Source: Lonicera japonica (lineage: Eukaryota; Streptophyta; Magnoliopsida; Dipsacales; Caprifoliaceae). From it: a DNA stretch of 64,000 bases. Each line of letters begins with the position of its first letter. Position 1 is the stretch's first letter. The notes under the pieces are model-generated. The model was not told where the DNA came from. It did not search any database and saw only the letters and a program-made list of their open reading frames with translations. A program made the position numbers and the translations under genes. Where the stretch lies: contig CM038464.1 of assembly GCA_021464415.1 (NCBI GenBank), forward strand, positions 50,512,783-50,576,782. The letters are read 5' to 3'. Below, piece after piece: positions 37,084-45,790 of the stretch.

Positions 37084-37356
37084 TCAAATTCTCCTCCTCT
37101 TCTCATTATTCTCTCTCTCCGCCGCTTCTTCCATCTCGAGGTTTGCCTTCCTCAGTTCCTCCAGTATCTCTTTCATCCTCCTATAGGCCTCTTCAAATTT
37201 TTTTGATTCAGCCTCCCACTCTTTTGTCAATCGTTCAGCATAAATCAAATTGTCGATGCACATCTTAGTGAAGTTTAACGATGATATTGGAGGGCTCGAC
37301 GTCGATGGAGATTCTGGTGGGCTCGACGTCGATGGAGATTTTGGAGGAGTTGACAT
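37084..37356 (-). CDS. short coiled-coil protein A
   Basis: A single-exon frame of 90 residues starting at 37356 (MSTPPKSPST). A longer in-frame start exists at 37428, but the inner Met is preferred because the paralog at 44178 starts MSTSPVTPS at the same place. The N-terminus is Pro/Ser-rich with a repeated SPSTSSPP unit; the rest is a charged alpha-helical segment (LTKEWEAESKKFEEAYRRMK) ending in a basic RRRI tail. I do not recognise the family. It shares its upstream sequence with A'. It may be a DNA- or protein-binding partner of the transposase, but no domain shows this. Confidence 0.65.
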   Translation of the reverse strand: MSTPPKSPSTSSPPESPSTSSPPISSLNFTKMCIDNLIYAERLTKEWEAESKKFEEAYRRMKEILEELRKANLEMEEAAERENNEKRRRI

Positions 37357-37500
37357 GTTGAAACAGAAAATTGAAAGTTGATAAGATATTTGATGGTTGG
37401 TTTGATTTGATTTGTGAATGGCAGTCATGTTTATATACTAGTCTCTTGGAATATGAAGGGTTGTCAGTTTGGAAACCCCAACAGGTGCGTGCATTCCAAC
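37357..37500 (-). promoter_or_regulatory. promoter of gene A, similar to that of A'
   Basis: It shares TTGTGAATGG-AGTC, TATATACTAG and a TTTGGAAACC block, in the same order, with the region upstream of gene A' (44179-44330). Confidence 0.5.
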
Positions 37501-37554
37501 AGTTATTATTACGTGTGCACCTACAATAAAAGAGATGGACGGTTCAATAATCAA

Positions 37555-37935
37555 TAGTTATCTCACCGAATGATGCGTGATCCTTCGGCACAATATTGCT
37601 TTAATATATTTACATTTGCAAAAACAACAGTAATAGTTCAGAAATACATTGAACTTAATGGAGCATTCGAACTGACATTAAACATTGGAACTTATGATTA
37701 CACTTTGGGTTTAATGGACTTTTTAACTAATGTAGTTTTTTTATAAAATGTTTGCGGTTCCTGCGCGTGGCTCCTTCGACAAACCCATATATATCTCACC
37801 GAATAATGCGTGTTCCTTCGGCACAATATTGATTGTATATTTACATTTGCAAAGACAACGGTAACCCTAATACGATTAACTTAATGAAGAATTTGAACTG
37901 ACATTAAATATTAATATGAATTTCAGATTTTACAA
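37555..37935 (-). repeat. inverted copies of the ~240-bp repeat
   Basis: About 1.6 units in reverse orientation relative to the array at 41585-42325. Landmarks are GATCCTTCGGC, ATATTTACATTTGCAAA, GGTTCCTGCGCG and CTCACCGAATGATGCG. Together the two arrays bracket the transposase and gene B. Confidence 0.75.
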
Positions 37936-37997
37936 TATATCTAAAAATAATGCTTAGTCAAAACAAGCTTAGAACTACCATAGGATTGAGGTAATAA

Positions 37998-38453
37998 TCA
38001 GACATCGTCCGAAGGCTTCAATAACTCTCTGAGCTTTTTCTCCAGGCTTTCGGTTGCAACGTTGATAATCATAATGTTGGACACGCTAGCATTGAGAAGG
38101 GCTTTCCTTTTGGCATATCTCTCCAAATTTTGTAGCAGCTTGTGCAGCAGTTGGGTCAACTCCGCATTCTGGTAATCCGTCAGTACTTGTCCATCTTGGT
38201 TATGATTTAACTCTTTAGGACAAGAGACATCAGGCTTCATCTTTTTCGTGGGGGATTGAACCTCATCCTCTTGGCGAGTGTTGACCTTCGTCAGGGTAGA
38301 TTGTACCTCATCTTGATGGAGATTCTTAATCTTTTTCAGGGGGGATTGAACCTGTTCCTCCTCTTCGTACTGAATATACCATTCTTCTGCCTCGTTAAAA
38401 TCATTTGTGATCTTTGGTAGCTCTTCAGAATCAGACAGTATAATCAAGGACAT
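37998..38453 (-). CDS. coiled-coil protein B with SUMO-interaction-like N-terminus
   Basis: A single-exon frame of 151 residues. It opens MSLIILSDSEE, a strong match to SUMO-interaction motifs (hydrophobic core followed by Ser and acidic residues). Residues about 30-80 hold three repeats of the type EDEVQSPxKKxK, each with an S-P-x-K kinase-like site or a decayed version. The C-terminal 55 residues form an amphipathic helix region (LTQLLHKLLQNLERYAKRK, ATESLEKKLRELLKPSDDV). No known family is recognised. A paralog, B', lies at 52677-53099 with the same N-terminus, repeats and C-terminus. Promoter landmarks are shared as well. It lies between the inverted repeat copies and the divergent transposase gene. 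Confidence 0.75.
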   Translation of the reverse strand: MSLIILSDSEELPKITNDFNEAEEWYIQYEEEEQVQSPLKKIKNLHQDEVQSTLTKVNTRQEDEVQSPTKKMKPDVSCPKELNHNQDGQVLTDYQNAELTQLLHKLLQNLERYAKRKALLNASVSNIMIINVATESLEKKLRELLKPSDDV

Positions 38454-38605
38454 GTTGAGTATTAAGAGAAGTATTACTGAAAATGCAGTGATGCTTTGGT
38501 TACGTTGTACGCGTGCATATATTTATTTATTTATATTAAAACGTGCACAATACTAATAGCAAAAAAAAAATAAAAAATTTGTCATTTACTGCGCATGCCT
38601 TCTGA
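38454..38605 (-). promoter_or_regulatory. promoter of gene B, similar to that of B'
   Basis: It shares TTGAGTATTAA next to the start, a TGATGCTT-GGTTA block, GTGCATATATTTAT (TATA-like, 38512-38525) and TGCGCATGCCTT with the region upstream of B'. Confidence 0.6.
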
Positions 38606-38846
38606 AAATCATGAAACTTGGCTACGCACAATTCGTTATCTATTTTTAGTTTTCCAATGGCCATTGATTGTTAGGCAAGTAATTTGCTGTTTTCCAATGC
38701 TCATTTATTTAAAATTTAAAAACTTAAAAATTAGGAGGGAAAGTGGGCATTACAAAACTTAAAACCTAAACAAGTACTCCACCATTCAGTCATCAGTAAT
38801 CATATTGCTTTATAAGAAAGTAATATTGCATCATCATAATTTGTGA

Positions 38847-41414
38847 ATGGAACATTCAGTTAGTTCTGCATCTACATTCAATCTTCTAAACCAAAATGAG
38901 GGAGCCATTAACTTATGTGAAGATGATGATGATTTTCTAAGCAACAGCAGAGTGTTGACGCATATTGCTGAAACCGAAAAGGCAAAAGAACAGATTTCAG
39001 AAGATAAATCTTCTAACATGGAAGCTGAAGGTGAAAATGAAGATGGTGAAGATCAACCTCAAAAAGATAAGCAACAGTTATTAGAATGGACAGATCCAGA
39101 TGTTACGGTGTGGGAAGAATTAATGACGTATTTGTGCATTGATAAAGCACCGGAAGACATACAAGATGATGACTTAGTCGATAAAGAGTTCGTTACAATG
39201 GAACAAGCTGAAACATTCTACCATATGTACTCAAAAATAATGGGGTTTAGCATTCGTAAGAAAATTAAAAGGAGAAACTCAGTAGGTGAGTGTATAATTA
39301 GAAGTTGGGTGTGTTCAAATGAAGGATATAGAGAGAATAAATATCAATATCTTGAACGTAGGACTAGGGAGCCAAGAAATATAACTAGGACAGGTTGCAG
39401 GGCTTCATTTAGAATAAACAGAAATAAAGAAGATGGCACATGGTTTGTTAAATGTCTTAGGACACATCACAACCATTCCTTAGCCTTATCCCACCAAAAA
39501 CCATTTCTTAGATCCAGCCGAAAATTAAATGAAGCAGATAGGGAACAAGCAATGTTGATGAAAAGGTCTGGAATAAGGACTTGCCACATTTGGCAATATA
39601 TGGTAGAACAACACGGAGGTTGGCAGAAGGTAGGGTGTATCAAACCTGACTTGTATAGGGGGGTGAGGCAAAAATATGGTGCTTGGAGTGATTGTGATAC
39701 ATCTACGGCAATGGGTTATTTAGAATCAAAAAAGGGACCAGATCCTGAATTCTTCTACAAGCATGCCACTGACGAGGAAGGGAGGTTGACAAATTTGTTT
39801 TGGGCGGATGGAGCGTGTAAAGTCGACTATCAGTTATTTGGTGACTGTTTATCTTTCGATTCCACATATAAAACTAACAGGTACGAGTTCCAAGCTCATG
39901 CCAAATTATTTACATTCATAATAAAATCCACACGTTTTTCTTAATTTGTAATTTTTTTGTAGGTATGGAAAACCATTGGTAGTTCTATTGGGGTCAAACA
40001 ATCACGATAGAACCTGTGTATTTGGTTTTGCTTTACTACAAAACGAGTTGGCTGAAACGTATACATGGATACTAGAGACATTTTTAGAATGTATGGATGG
40101 AAAGCAACCTGATACAGTTTTAACTGATGGTTGTCGATCCATGAACAAGGCACTAGAAGAGACCATGCCAGGTGTTGTGCATCGTATATGCTCATGGCAC
40201 ATAATAAAAAACTCGATACAACATATACATAAAGCTGGATTCTGCGAAGATTTCAAGAGATTAATATTCAGGTAAATAATTGTTACTCCGAACGATCAAT
40301 ATATTTACACTTTTTTTTTTCATTCTGTCTTCTCAACAGGTACTACTCAGATAATCAGTGGGAAGAAGAGTGGAACAAAATGAAGGCCAAACACGAATTA
40401 CTTGAGAATGATTGGTTGGAGGCACAGTACATGACTAGGCATATGTGGGCAGATTCTTTTCTTCGTGGTCATTATTTTGGTGGGAGTAGAGCAACCGGCA
40501 GGTGTGAGTCTATGAATGCTTTTCTCAAAAAGGATTTAGAAGAGGATATACCATTGTGGATGTTTCTTAGACATTGCGACAATGGTTTAGCTGCTTTACG
40601 TTACCATGATATGAGAGAAGACTTTAGAACAAACATGACAGAAGCTGTCCTTGATCGGACCAACATGGAGTTGCTTGAGGAACAGGCCTGTTCAATTTTC
40701 ACTAGAGAGATATTTCATCGGGTGAGGGCTCAGATTCTACGTGCTGATAAATACATTGTTTTAGAACGGACAGAATTACCTAACTACGATGTTTGCGTAG
40801 TGACAAAGTACATGCGCAATGATTCAAAGCGTAAGGTTCTTTACTCTCATGATGGGGATGACGTCAGATGTGAGTGCTATTGGTATGAAACTAAAGGAAT
40901 ACCATGTAGACATATTTTTTCAGTCATGAAGCATTTGAACAAGGCTGACTTCCCAGAATATTTAGTAAAGAGGAGGTGGTTAAGGGATGCAAAAATCATT
41001 GATCCGTCATCAGTAGGTTCGGAGAGAAAATGCCCTCATCCGGATGTCGTAGAGAACACCAGGTATGGTGGCATTAGCACGCAGAGTAATTTGGTCGCAT
41101 TCTACGCTACCAAATCAAGCAAAGCATTCAATATGGCAATGAAGGCTATGACTGGGTTAGTAGTTGAGTTGCAAAAAATGGCGAAAGAAAAAGGAGATGA
41201 TCCTATATCAAGGGACCAAAACTCTGCCACATTGGGTATTAAAGACCCAGCAATTGTTCCAACCAAAGGCAGACCTACTCAATCATCTCAACGTGGAAAA
41301 AGGAAAAGTACAACGACTATTAAGCCAAGATATTGCAAGAGATGTCATGGAACAGGCCACGATTCAAGAAATTGCCCAACCAATGGAGGAGGGACGAAGT
41401 CAAACAAAAATTAA
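38847..41414 (+). CDS. FAR1-type MULE transposase, 3 exons, intact
   Basis: Exons 38847-39880, 39963-40271 and 40340-41414 join in frame (AAC AG/G TAT; TTC AG/G TAC) to give 805 residues. Residues ~115-210 are a FAR1-type DNA-binding domain with the zinc ligands Cys in SWVCS and TGCRAS and His in HHNH. The MULE transposase core follows, with candidate catalytic acids D338 (FDSTYKTNR), D400 (LTDGCRSM) and E504 (GRCESMNAF). A SWIM zinc finger is at about 625-639 (CECYWYETKGIPCRH) and a CCHC knuckle near the C-terminus (CKRCHGTGHDSRNC). The N-terminus is acidic, including INLCEDDDDF. All catalytic and zinc residues are present and there are no stops. It resembles host FAR1/FRS regulators, but the setting inside TIRs with ULP and other cargo favours an active or recent transposase. 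Confidence 0.9.
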
Positions 41415-41584
41415 TAATATTTTTTTTCGTCTTAATTTAGCGCCTTCTTTTTTTCGTAGACATGTTAATGCATCTATGTATATTACATTTTGAGAAAGCA
41501 TTATTTTGTTTATATATCTACATTACATTTTTATTGCACAATATTACTTCGTCATTTCTTCATTTTTTTTCAAATTAAAATTAA

Positions 41585-42325
41585 ACCCATAGTGTAATCT
41601 TAAGTTCCAATGCTAAAGTCCCAGTTATTTATGAACTATTATTATTTAGGGTAACCGTTGTTTTTGCAAATGTATATAAAAAAGACTCTAATTGCCGAAG
41701 GATCATCCATCCTTCGATGGGATAACTAATTGTTTGCCGAAGGATCCACCCGCAGGAACAAGAGACATTTTATAAAATATTTACATTAGTTAAAAAAGCC
41801 ATAAAACCCGTAGTGTAATCTTTTAAGTTCGAATGCTTAAAGTCAGTTCGAATCTCCATTAAGTTCCAGTCATTTCTTAACTATTATTTAATAGGTTACC
41901 GTTGTTTTTGCAAATGTATATAAAAAAGACTTTACTTGCCGAAGGAGCACCCATCATTCGGTGGGATAACTATGGGTTTGCCAAAGGACCCACCCGCAGG
42001 AACAACAGACATTAATAAAATAGTTACTTTAGTTAAAAAAGCCATTAAACCCGTAGTGTAATCTTTTAAGTTCGAATGCTTAAAGTCAGTTCGAATCTCC
42101 ATTAAGTTCCAGTCATTTCTTAACTATTATTTAATAGGTTACCGTTGTTTTTGCAAATGTATATAAAAAAGACTCTACTTGCCGAAGGAGCACCCATCAT
42201 TCGGTGGGATAACTATGGGTTTGCCGAAGGATCAACCCTAAGGAAAATATATGTTTTATAAAATATTTACATTCGTTAAAAATGACATTAAACCCATAGT
42301 GTACTCTTCAGTTCTAAAAAATGCC
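41585..42325 (+). repeat. tandem array of a ~240-bp repeat beside the transposase
   Basis: Three units start near 41585, 41806 and 42048, with a partial fourth at about 42290. Each has TAGTGTAATCTT, ACCGTTGTTTTTGCAAATGT, GCCGAAGGA-CA-CC and TGGGATAACTA. Units two and three are nearly identical. The sequence carries the GCCGAAGGATC motif, whose two copies per unit face the inverted ATCCTTCG inside the same unit. Confidence 0.9.
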
Positions 42326-42465
42326 ATTAAACCCATAGTTAAAAATGCCATTAAGCCATTACACCCAAAAAACTTCACAACCCTACCAAAAAAAAAAAAA
42401 AAAAAGACTTCCCTCTTATGAAGCATTCATCAACACCTATTCCTCGTTCTTCCAACCCCTTGCCA

Positions 42466-42915
42466 TCAGAGAAGATCATCGAGACGGCCCTTCAGATCCC
42501 TGTGGAATCTTATTTTCTTCTTTGTCCCTGCTGCATGGGATGATAAAGTTCTTAACCCGTTGAGGCGCTTGCGGTTGCCAGTTGCGTAGCAAACTGGGCA
42601 GTGCACCATGCCCTTTTGATGGTCATCAACTGTCTCCATAAAGATAGTAATCATTGCCTTTATCCGTCGCTTCTCATCGCTTTCTTCATCGCTTGCTTCA
42701 TCGGTGTCTCCGTCCGGTTCCTCTATAGCCGTTGGATCATACGGCTCTGCTAGGTTCTCGGGCCAATCATTAAGAATATCTTTTGCTGCAGTTTGTGGTG
42801 GGGGAGGGGATTTGTAGTAAGTTGGAGGATTTTGGACGTCAGCCTTCATTTTTGGATGATCTCCTGAGAAAGCATCTGTTTGATCAAACTTGGCTTTTTT
42901 GATTGGTGAAGCCAT
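42466..42915 (-). CDS. small acidic protein with XS-like zinc finger
   Basis: A single-exon frame of 149 residues starting MASPIKKAKF. The N-terminus is basic then Pro-rich (YYKSPPPPQ), the middle is strongly acidic (EEPDGDTDEASDEESDE), and the C-terminus has HCPVCYATGNRKRLNGLRTL, then SSHAAGTKK and FHRDLKGRLDDLL. The spacing C-x2-C, then H-A-x-G, then H followed by a Leu-rich helix resembles the XS zinc finger of SGS3/FDM plant RNA-silencing proteins, but the match is short and made by eye. A ~90-bp module upstream (43139-43229) also precedes the GRF gene. If the finger is real, a role in escaping or using small-RNA silencing is conceivable; this is inference only. Confidence 0.6.
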   Translation of the reverse strand: MASPIKKAKFDQTDAFSGDHPKMKADVQNPPTYYKSPPPPQTAAKDILNDWPENLAEPYDPTAIEEPDGDTDEASDEESDEKRRIKAMITIFMETVDDHQKGMVHCPVCYATGNRKRLNGLRTLSSHAAGTKKKIRFHRDLKGRLDDLL

Positions 42916-43138
42916 TGGAAACAGGTTTTTCGTATCAGAGGTATATGTGTTGCAAATAATTTTATTGCTTGTAGAATCTATTTAAATACAATAGGAAAGA
43001 CTAGTAATTTAATGATGTACGTAATGTGGAAGGCTATACTTTAATGCGCAGGGATTTATATTGGGACTTTAAAGTCCCCATCAACCGTTCCCGATGATTT
43101 TTATGGGTTTTCGAACCGTTTCCATTGTGTGGCTAATC

Positions 43139-43229
43139 GAAAGCAACGATTTAAGTTAGTAATATCTGATTGGGCATGTAAACCTATTGCATACTGCAAC
43201 TAATTAATACTGTTGGAACTCACAAGTTT
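43139..43229 (-). promoter_or_regulatory. shared ~90-bp upstream module, copy 1
   Basis: It holds AAAGCAACGATT, TCTGATTGGGCATGTAAA, GCAACTAATTAATACTGTTG and GAACTCACAAGTTT. The same blocks recur in inverted orientation at 57899-57985. Both copies lie about 190-225 bp upstream of a start codon and face it the same way. Confidence 0.7.
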
Positions 43230-43896
43230 ACATTTATTACTATTTTAAAATTAGGGTAATTTTATTTCTATCCACCAATTAATAATCCTTCAAATATATT
43301 TATTTTAAAAGATAGTTTCCTAACTAGAATATACTTCCTTTAAATATATTTACTTTTAAAAGTAGTTTCCTAATTAGAATATATTTTCCTTAATTTGTTA
43401 AAATTGTATTGATACAAGTACTTTACATTCATTATTTATCAAAAACATACAATATTACAAAACTGGGCGGAATTAATTTATAGCATTACATCTAGTGGAT
43501 TTTTTAAAATGAAATCATTAATAAATAATATTTATAAAATTGAATCAATAATATATTTTTTTTCAGTTTATCCACAATCGTGGATTAATTTAATAGGCTA
43601 CGTGGATTAACTTAATAACGCGGATTAACTTCGAGATATGGTGGACAGAAATAAAATCACCCTAAAATTATTGTGTAAAACGATGTTCAGTGGGTTGAAA
43701 AGCATTTCCTATAAGTTCATGGTTGGGAAACATTTGTTTTTTGTTTTTTAAAACAATTTCGGACAAAATGGCTGCAGGCTACTGAATTAGATGTTCACCC
43801 TCCTTAACCAGAGATTCTCGAAACTACTGATAATTTTCATTAATAATTAAAAAACAAGTAATACATAGCGGACCATTAAAAAAAAGAAAAAAACAT
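43230..43896. other. gene-free AT-rich spacer
   Basis: It contains a short near-duplicate (CTTTAAATATATTTACTTTTAAAAG-like, around 43290 and 43335). No gene seen. Confidence 0.5.
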
Positions 43897-44178
43897 TTAT
43901 TTTTTCCTACTATTCTCCCACATGAGTTCCAATGCATCCATCTCGTCTGTTCTCTTCCGCCTCTTCTGAATCAGCCCATCTATTTTCAATAAGACATCGT
44001 TCATTTTTTTATCGAACTCGTCACGTTCTTCGTCTGAAGCATTCGGGTTCTCTTTCTCAGTTAGCTCTCGAAGTTTTTTGTTTTCGGAAGCCCATTCATC
44101 CGAAAGTCCATCGAGAAATTTTATATACTGGGCACGCTTGACATGAATATCCGAAGGAGTGACTGGACTTGTTGACAT
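43897..44178 (-). CDS. short coiled-coil protein A' (paralog of A)
   Basis: A single-exon frame of 93 residues, MSTSPVTPSDIHVKRAQYIK onwards. It aligns with protein A at the MST-P start, at the L-x-x-EW-x-E-x-K-K core, and in the basic C-terminal part (KRRKRTDEM against EKRRRI). The body is charged and helix-prone. The region upstream is similar to that of A. It does not belong to any family I recognise. The duplication with promoter argues that the protein is useful to the element. Confidence 0.65.
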   Translation of the reverse strand: MSTSPVTPSDIHVKRAQYIKFLDGLSDEWASENKKLRELTEKENPNASDEERDEFDKKMNDVLLKIDGLIQKRRKRTDEMDALELMWENSRKK

Positions 44179-44330
44179 GATCGCTATCTTAGGGGAGAGA
44201 GAAAGTGAAAGTAGAGAAAAGAAGGAAGTTTGTGGGTTGTTTGAATTGTGAATGGTAGTCGGAATTATATACTAGGGCCATCATTATATACTAGGGTGTC
44301 ACTCTGGAAACCGAAGAGATGCACGATAAC
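44179..44330 (-). promoter_or_regulatory. promoter of gene A', similar to that of A
   Basis: It carries TTGTGAATGG-AGTC, TATATACTAG (twice) and CTCTGGAAACC in the order seen upstream of gene A. Confidence 0.5.
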
Positions 44331-45790
44331 CAAGAGGAGATCAGTAAATTAATTAAATTAATTCTGCCTGTGTAACCGTCATACGGGCTTCCTGTAACGT
44401 TACTTCATCCGCGTAGGTTATCATTGCCTTTCAATTCACCTATCAACGACTTCTAATTTAATGATGGCTTTGTCTGTGCCTATAGCACAATAATTTTTTA
44501 TTAACATCAATTTTATAATTTTTGGTTTGAAATTCCATATGATCATGAGAAAAATAAATTCTAGATATGATAAATATTTACAAATCTTAAAAACAAAATA
44601 TTAGTTTTTACACTTTAAATTTAAGAAAAGTTTAAAAATAAAATATTGAATCAATATAAATAAGGAGTTGGATATTAACACTCGAATTAGTAAAATATAA
44701 TATAAGGAGGAATTTTTTCCTCTTTCAGAAAAATATATAAATTTAAACTTTTTATTTTGAATAAAAAAGAAAGAAAAACAAAACTGTCAATGAATGAAAG
44801 AAAGTTGATGTCAATTTTTTAATAAAAAATTCACATGCACAATACTTAATCACTTCTACGGGTGTCCACTCTTTGGTTAAAATTAATTTCTTTTTCATTT
44901 GTTCATTTGATTGAAATAGATTAAAAAAATAATAATAATAATGGACACGTGCCGTTTTGTTATTGGGACCCCATGACCCATCCAATTTTGCCACCACCAT
45001 TTTTTTTTCCGGTGGGTCCCAATATATCAATATCTTATTTAAAAAAAAAATAGAAAGGCAGATATGCGCAATGATTTTGAATCTTTGCATTAAATGCAAA
45101 GACTGCAATGGGGCGCGTGAGCACCCAGTCTGTCTTCTTTGAGACGACTAGCTTTTTTATGTGATTATGTCAGGTTGTGGGCCCGTTGTAATTGGGCGCG
45201 TGAGCACCCAACCTTTATTTGTTTCCTTTTTTAGTGCATATCCAATGGTAGTGTAAATTTTAAAATAATAAGATTTTAACACATGTTGAATATCAATCCT
45301 AGCATTTTTTTTTTGTAAAATTTTTTTAAAATTTTTACAACTGAAGTTATATTATTTTTCTACTAGAGTCTCAAATTACGTAAATCACGTGAAAATAACA
45401 TACCCTTATTTAATTTTAATACTATAAATTTACTACCTACTTTACAATATTTTTTAAGAGTCCTCCAGCAAGAATTTTTTTTTTGTGCCACTTGTACAAG
45501 TTAAAAGTCCATTTTTGCGGGAGATGCGTTAAACAATTTTTTTGTTTTACATCTTCTGCCACCTCTTATTTCACTTTTGTTTCCCGCTTCTCTCCTACTA
45601 CTTCGATACTTCCTTTTGCACAGTACCTAATATGTAGGTACTGGTTTTTCATCATTCAAAGTTTTCTACGTCTTCATTGGTCGGTCGAAAAAAAGAAAAA
45701 AAGAAAAAAAACCCAGACCAAACGAACCCTAAAATTGATAAAAATTTGTTCTCGTTGAAATTCTTCTGTTTCCGAATAGTTTTATTCGTA
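44331..45790. other. spacer and presumed 5' region of the PMD gene
   Basis: Mostly AT-rich. GGGCGCGTGAGCACCC occurs twice, at about 45112 and 45198, near a palindromic TTTGCATTAAATGCAAAG at 45086. A member of the dispersed repeat family (10213 and 26395) lies at about 45235-45475. An in-frame upstream ATG at 45677 extends the PMD frame, but it is in an A-rich leader and is not favoured. Confidence 0.5.

Noticed and set aside
45677..45790. Upstream in-frame ATG of the PMD frame
   Set aside because: It would add a Lys-rich and then hydrophobic stretch from an A-rich leader; the ATG at 45791 gives a normal start.
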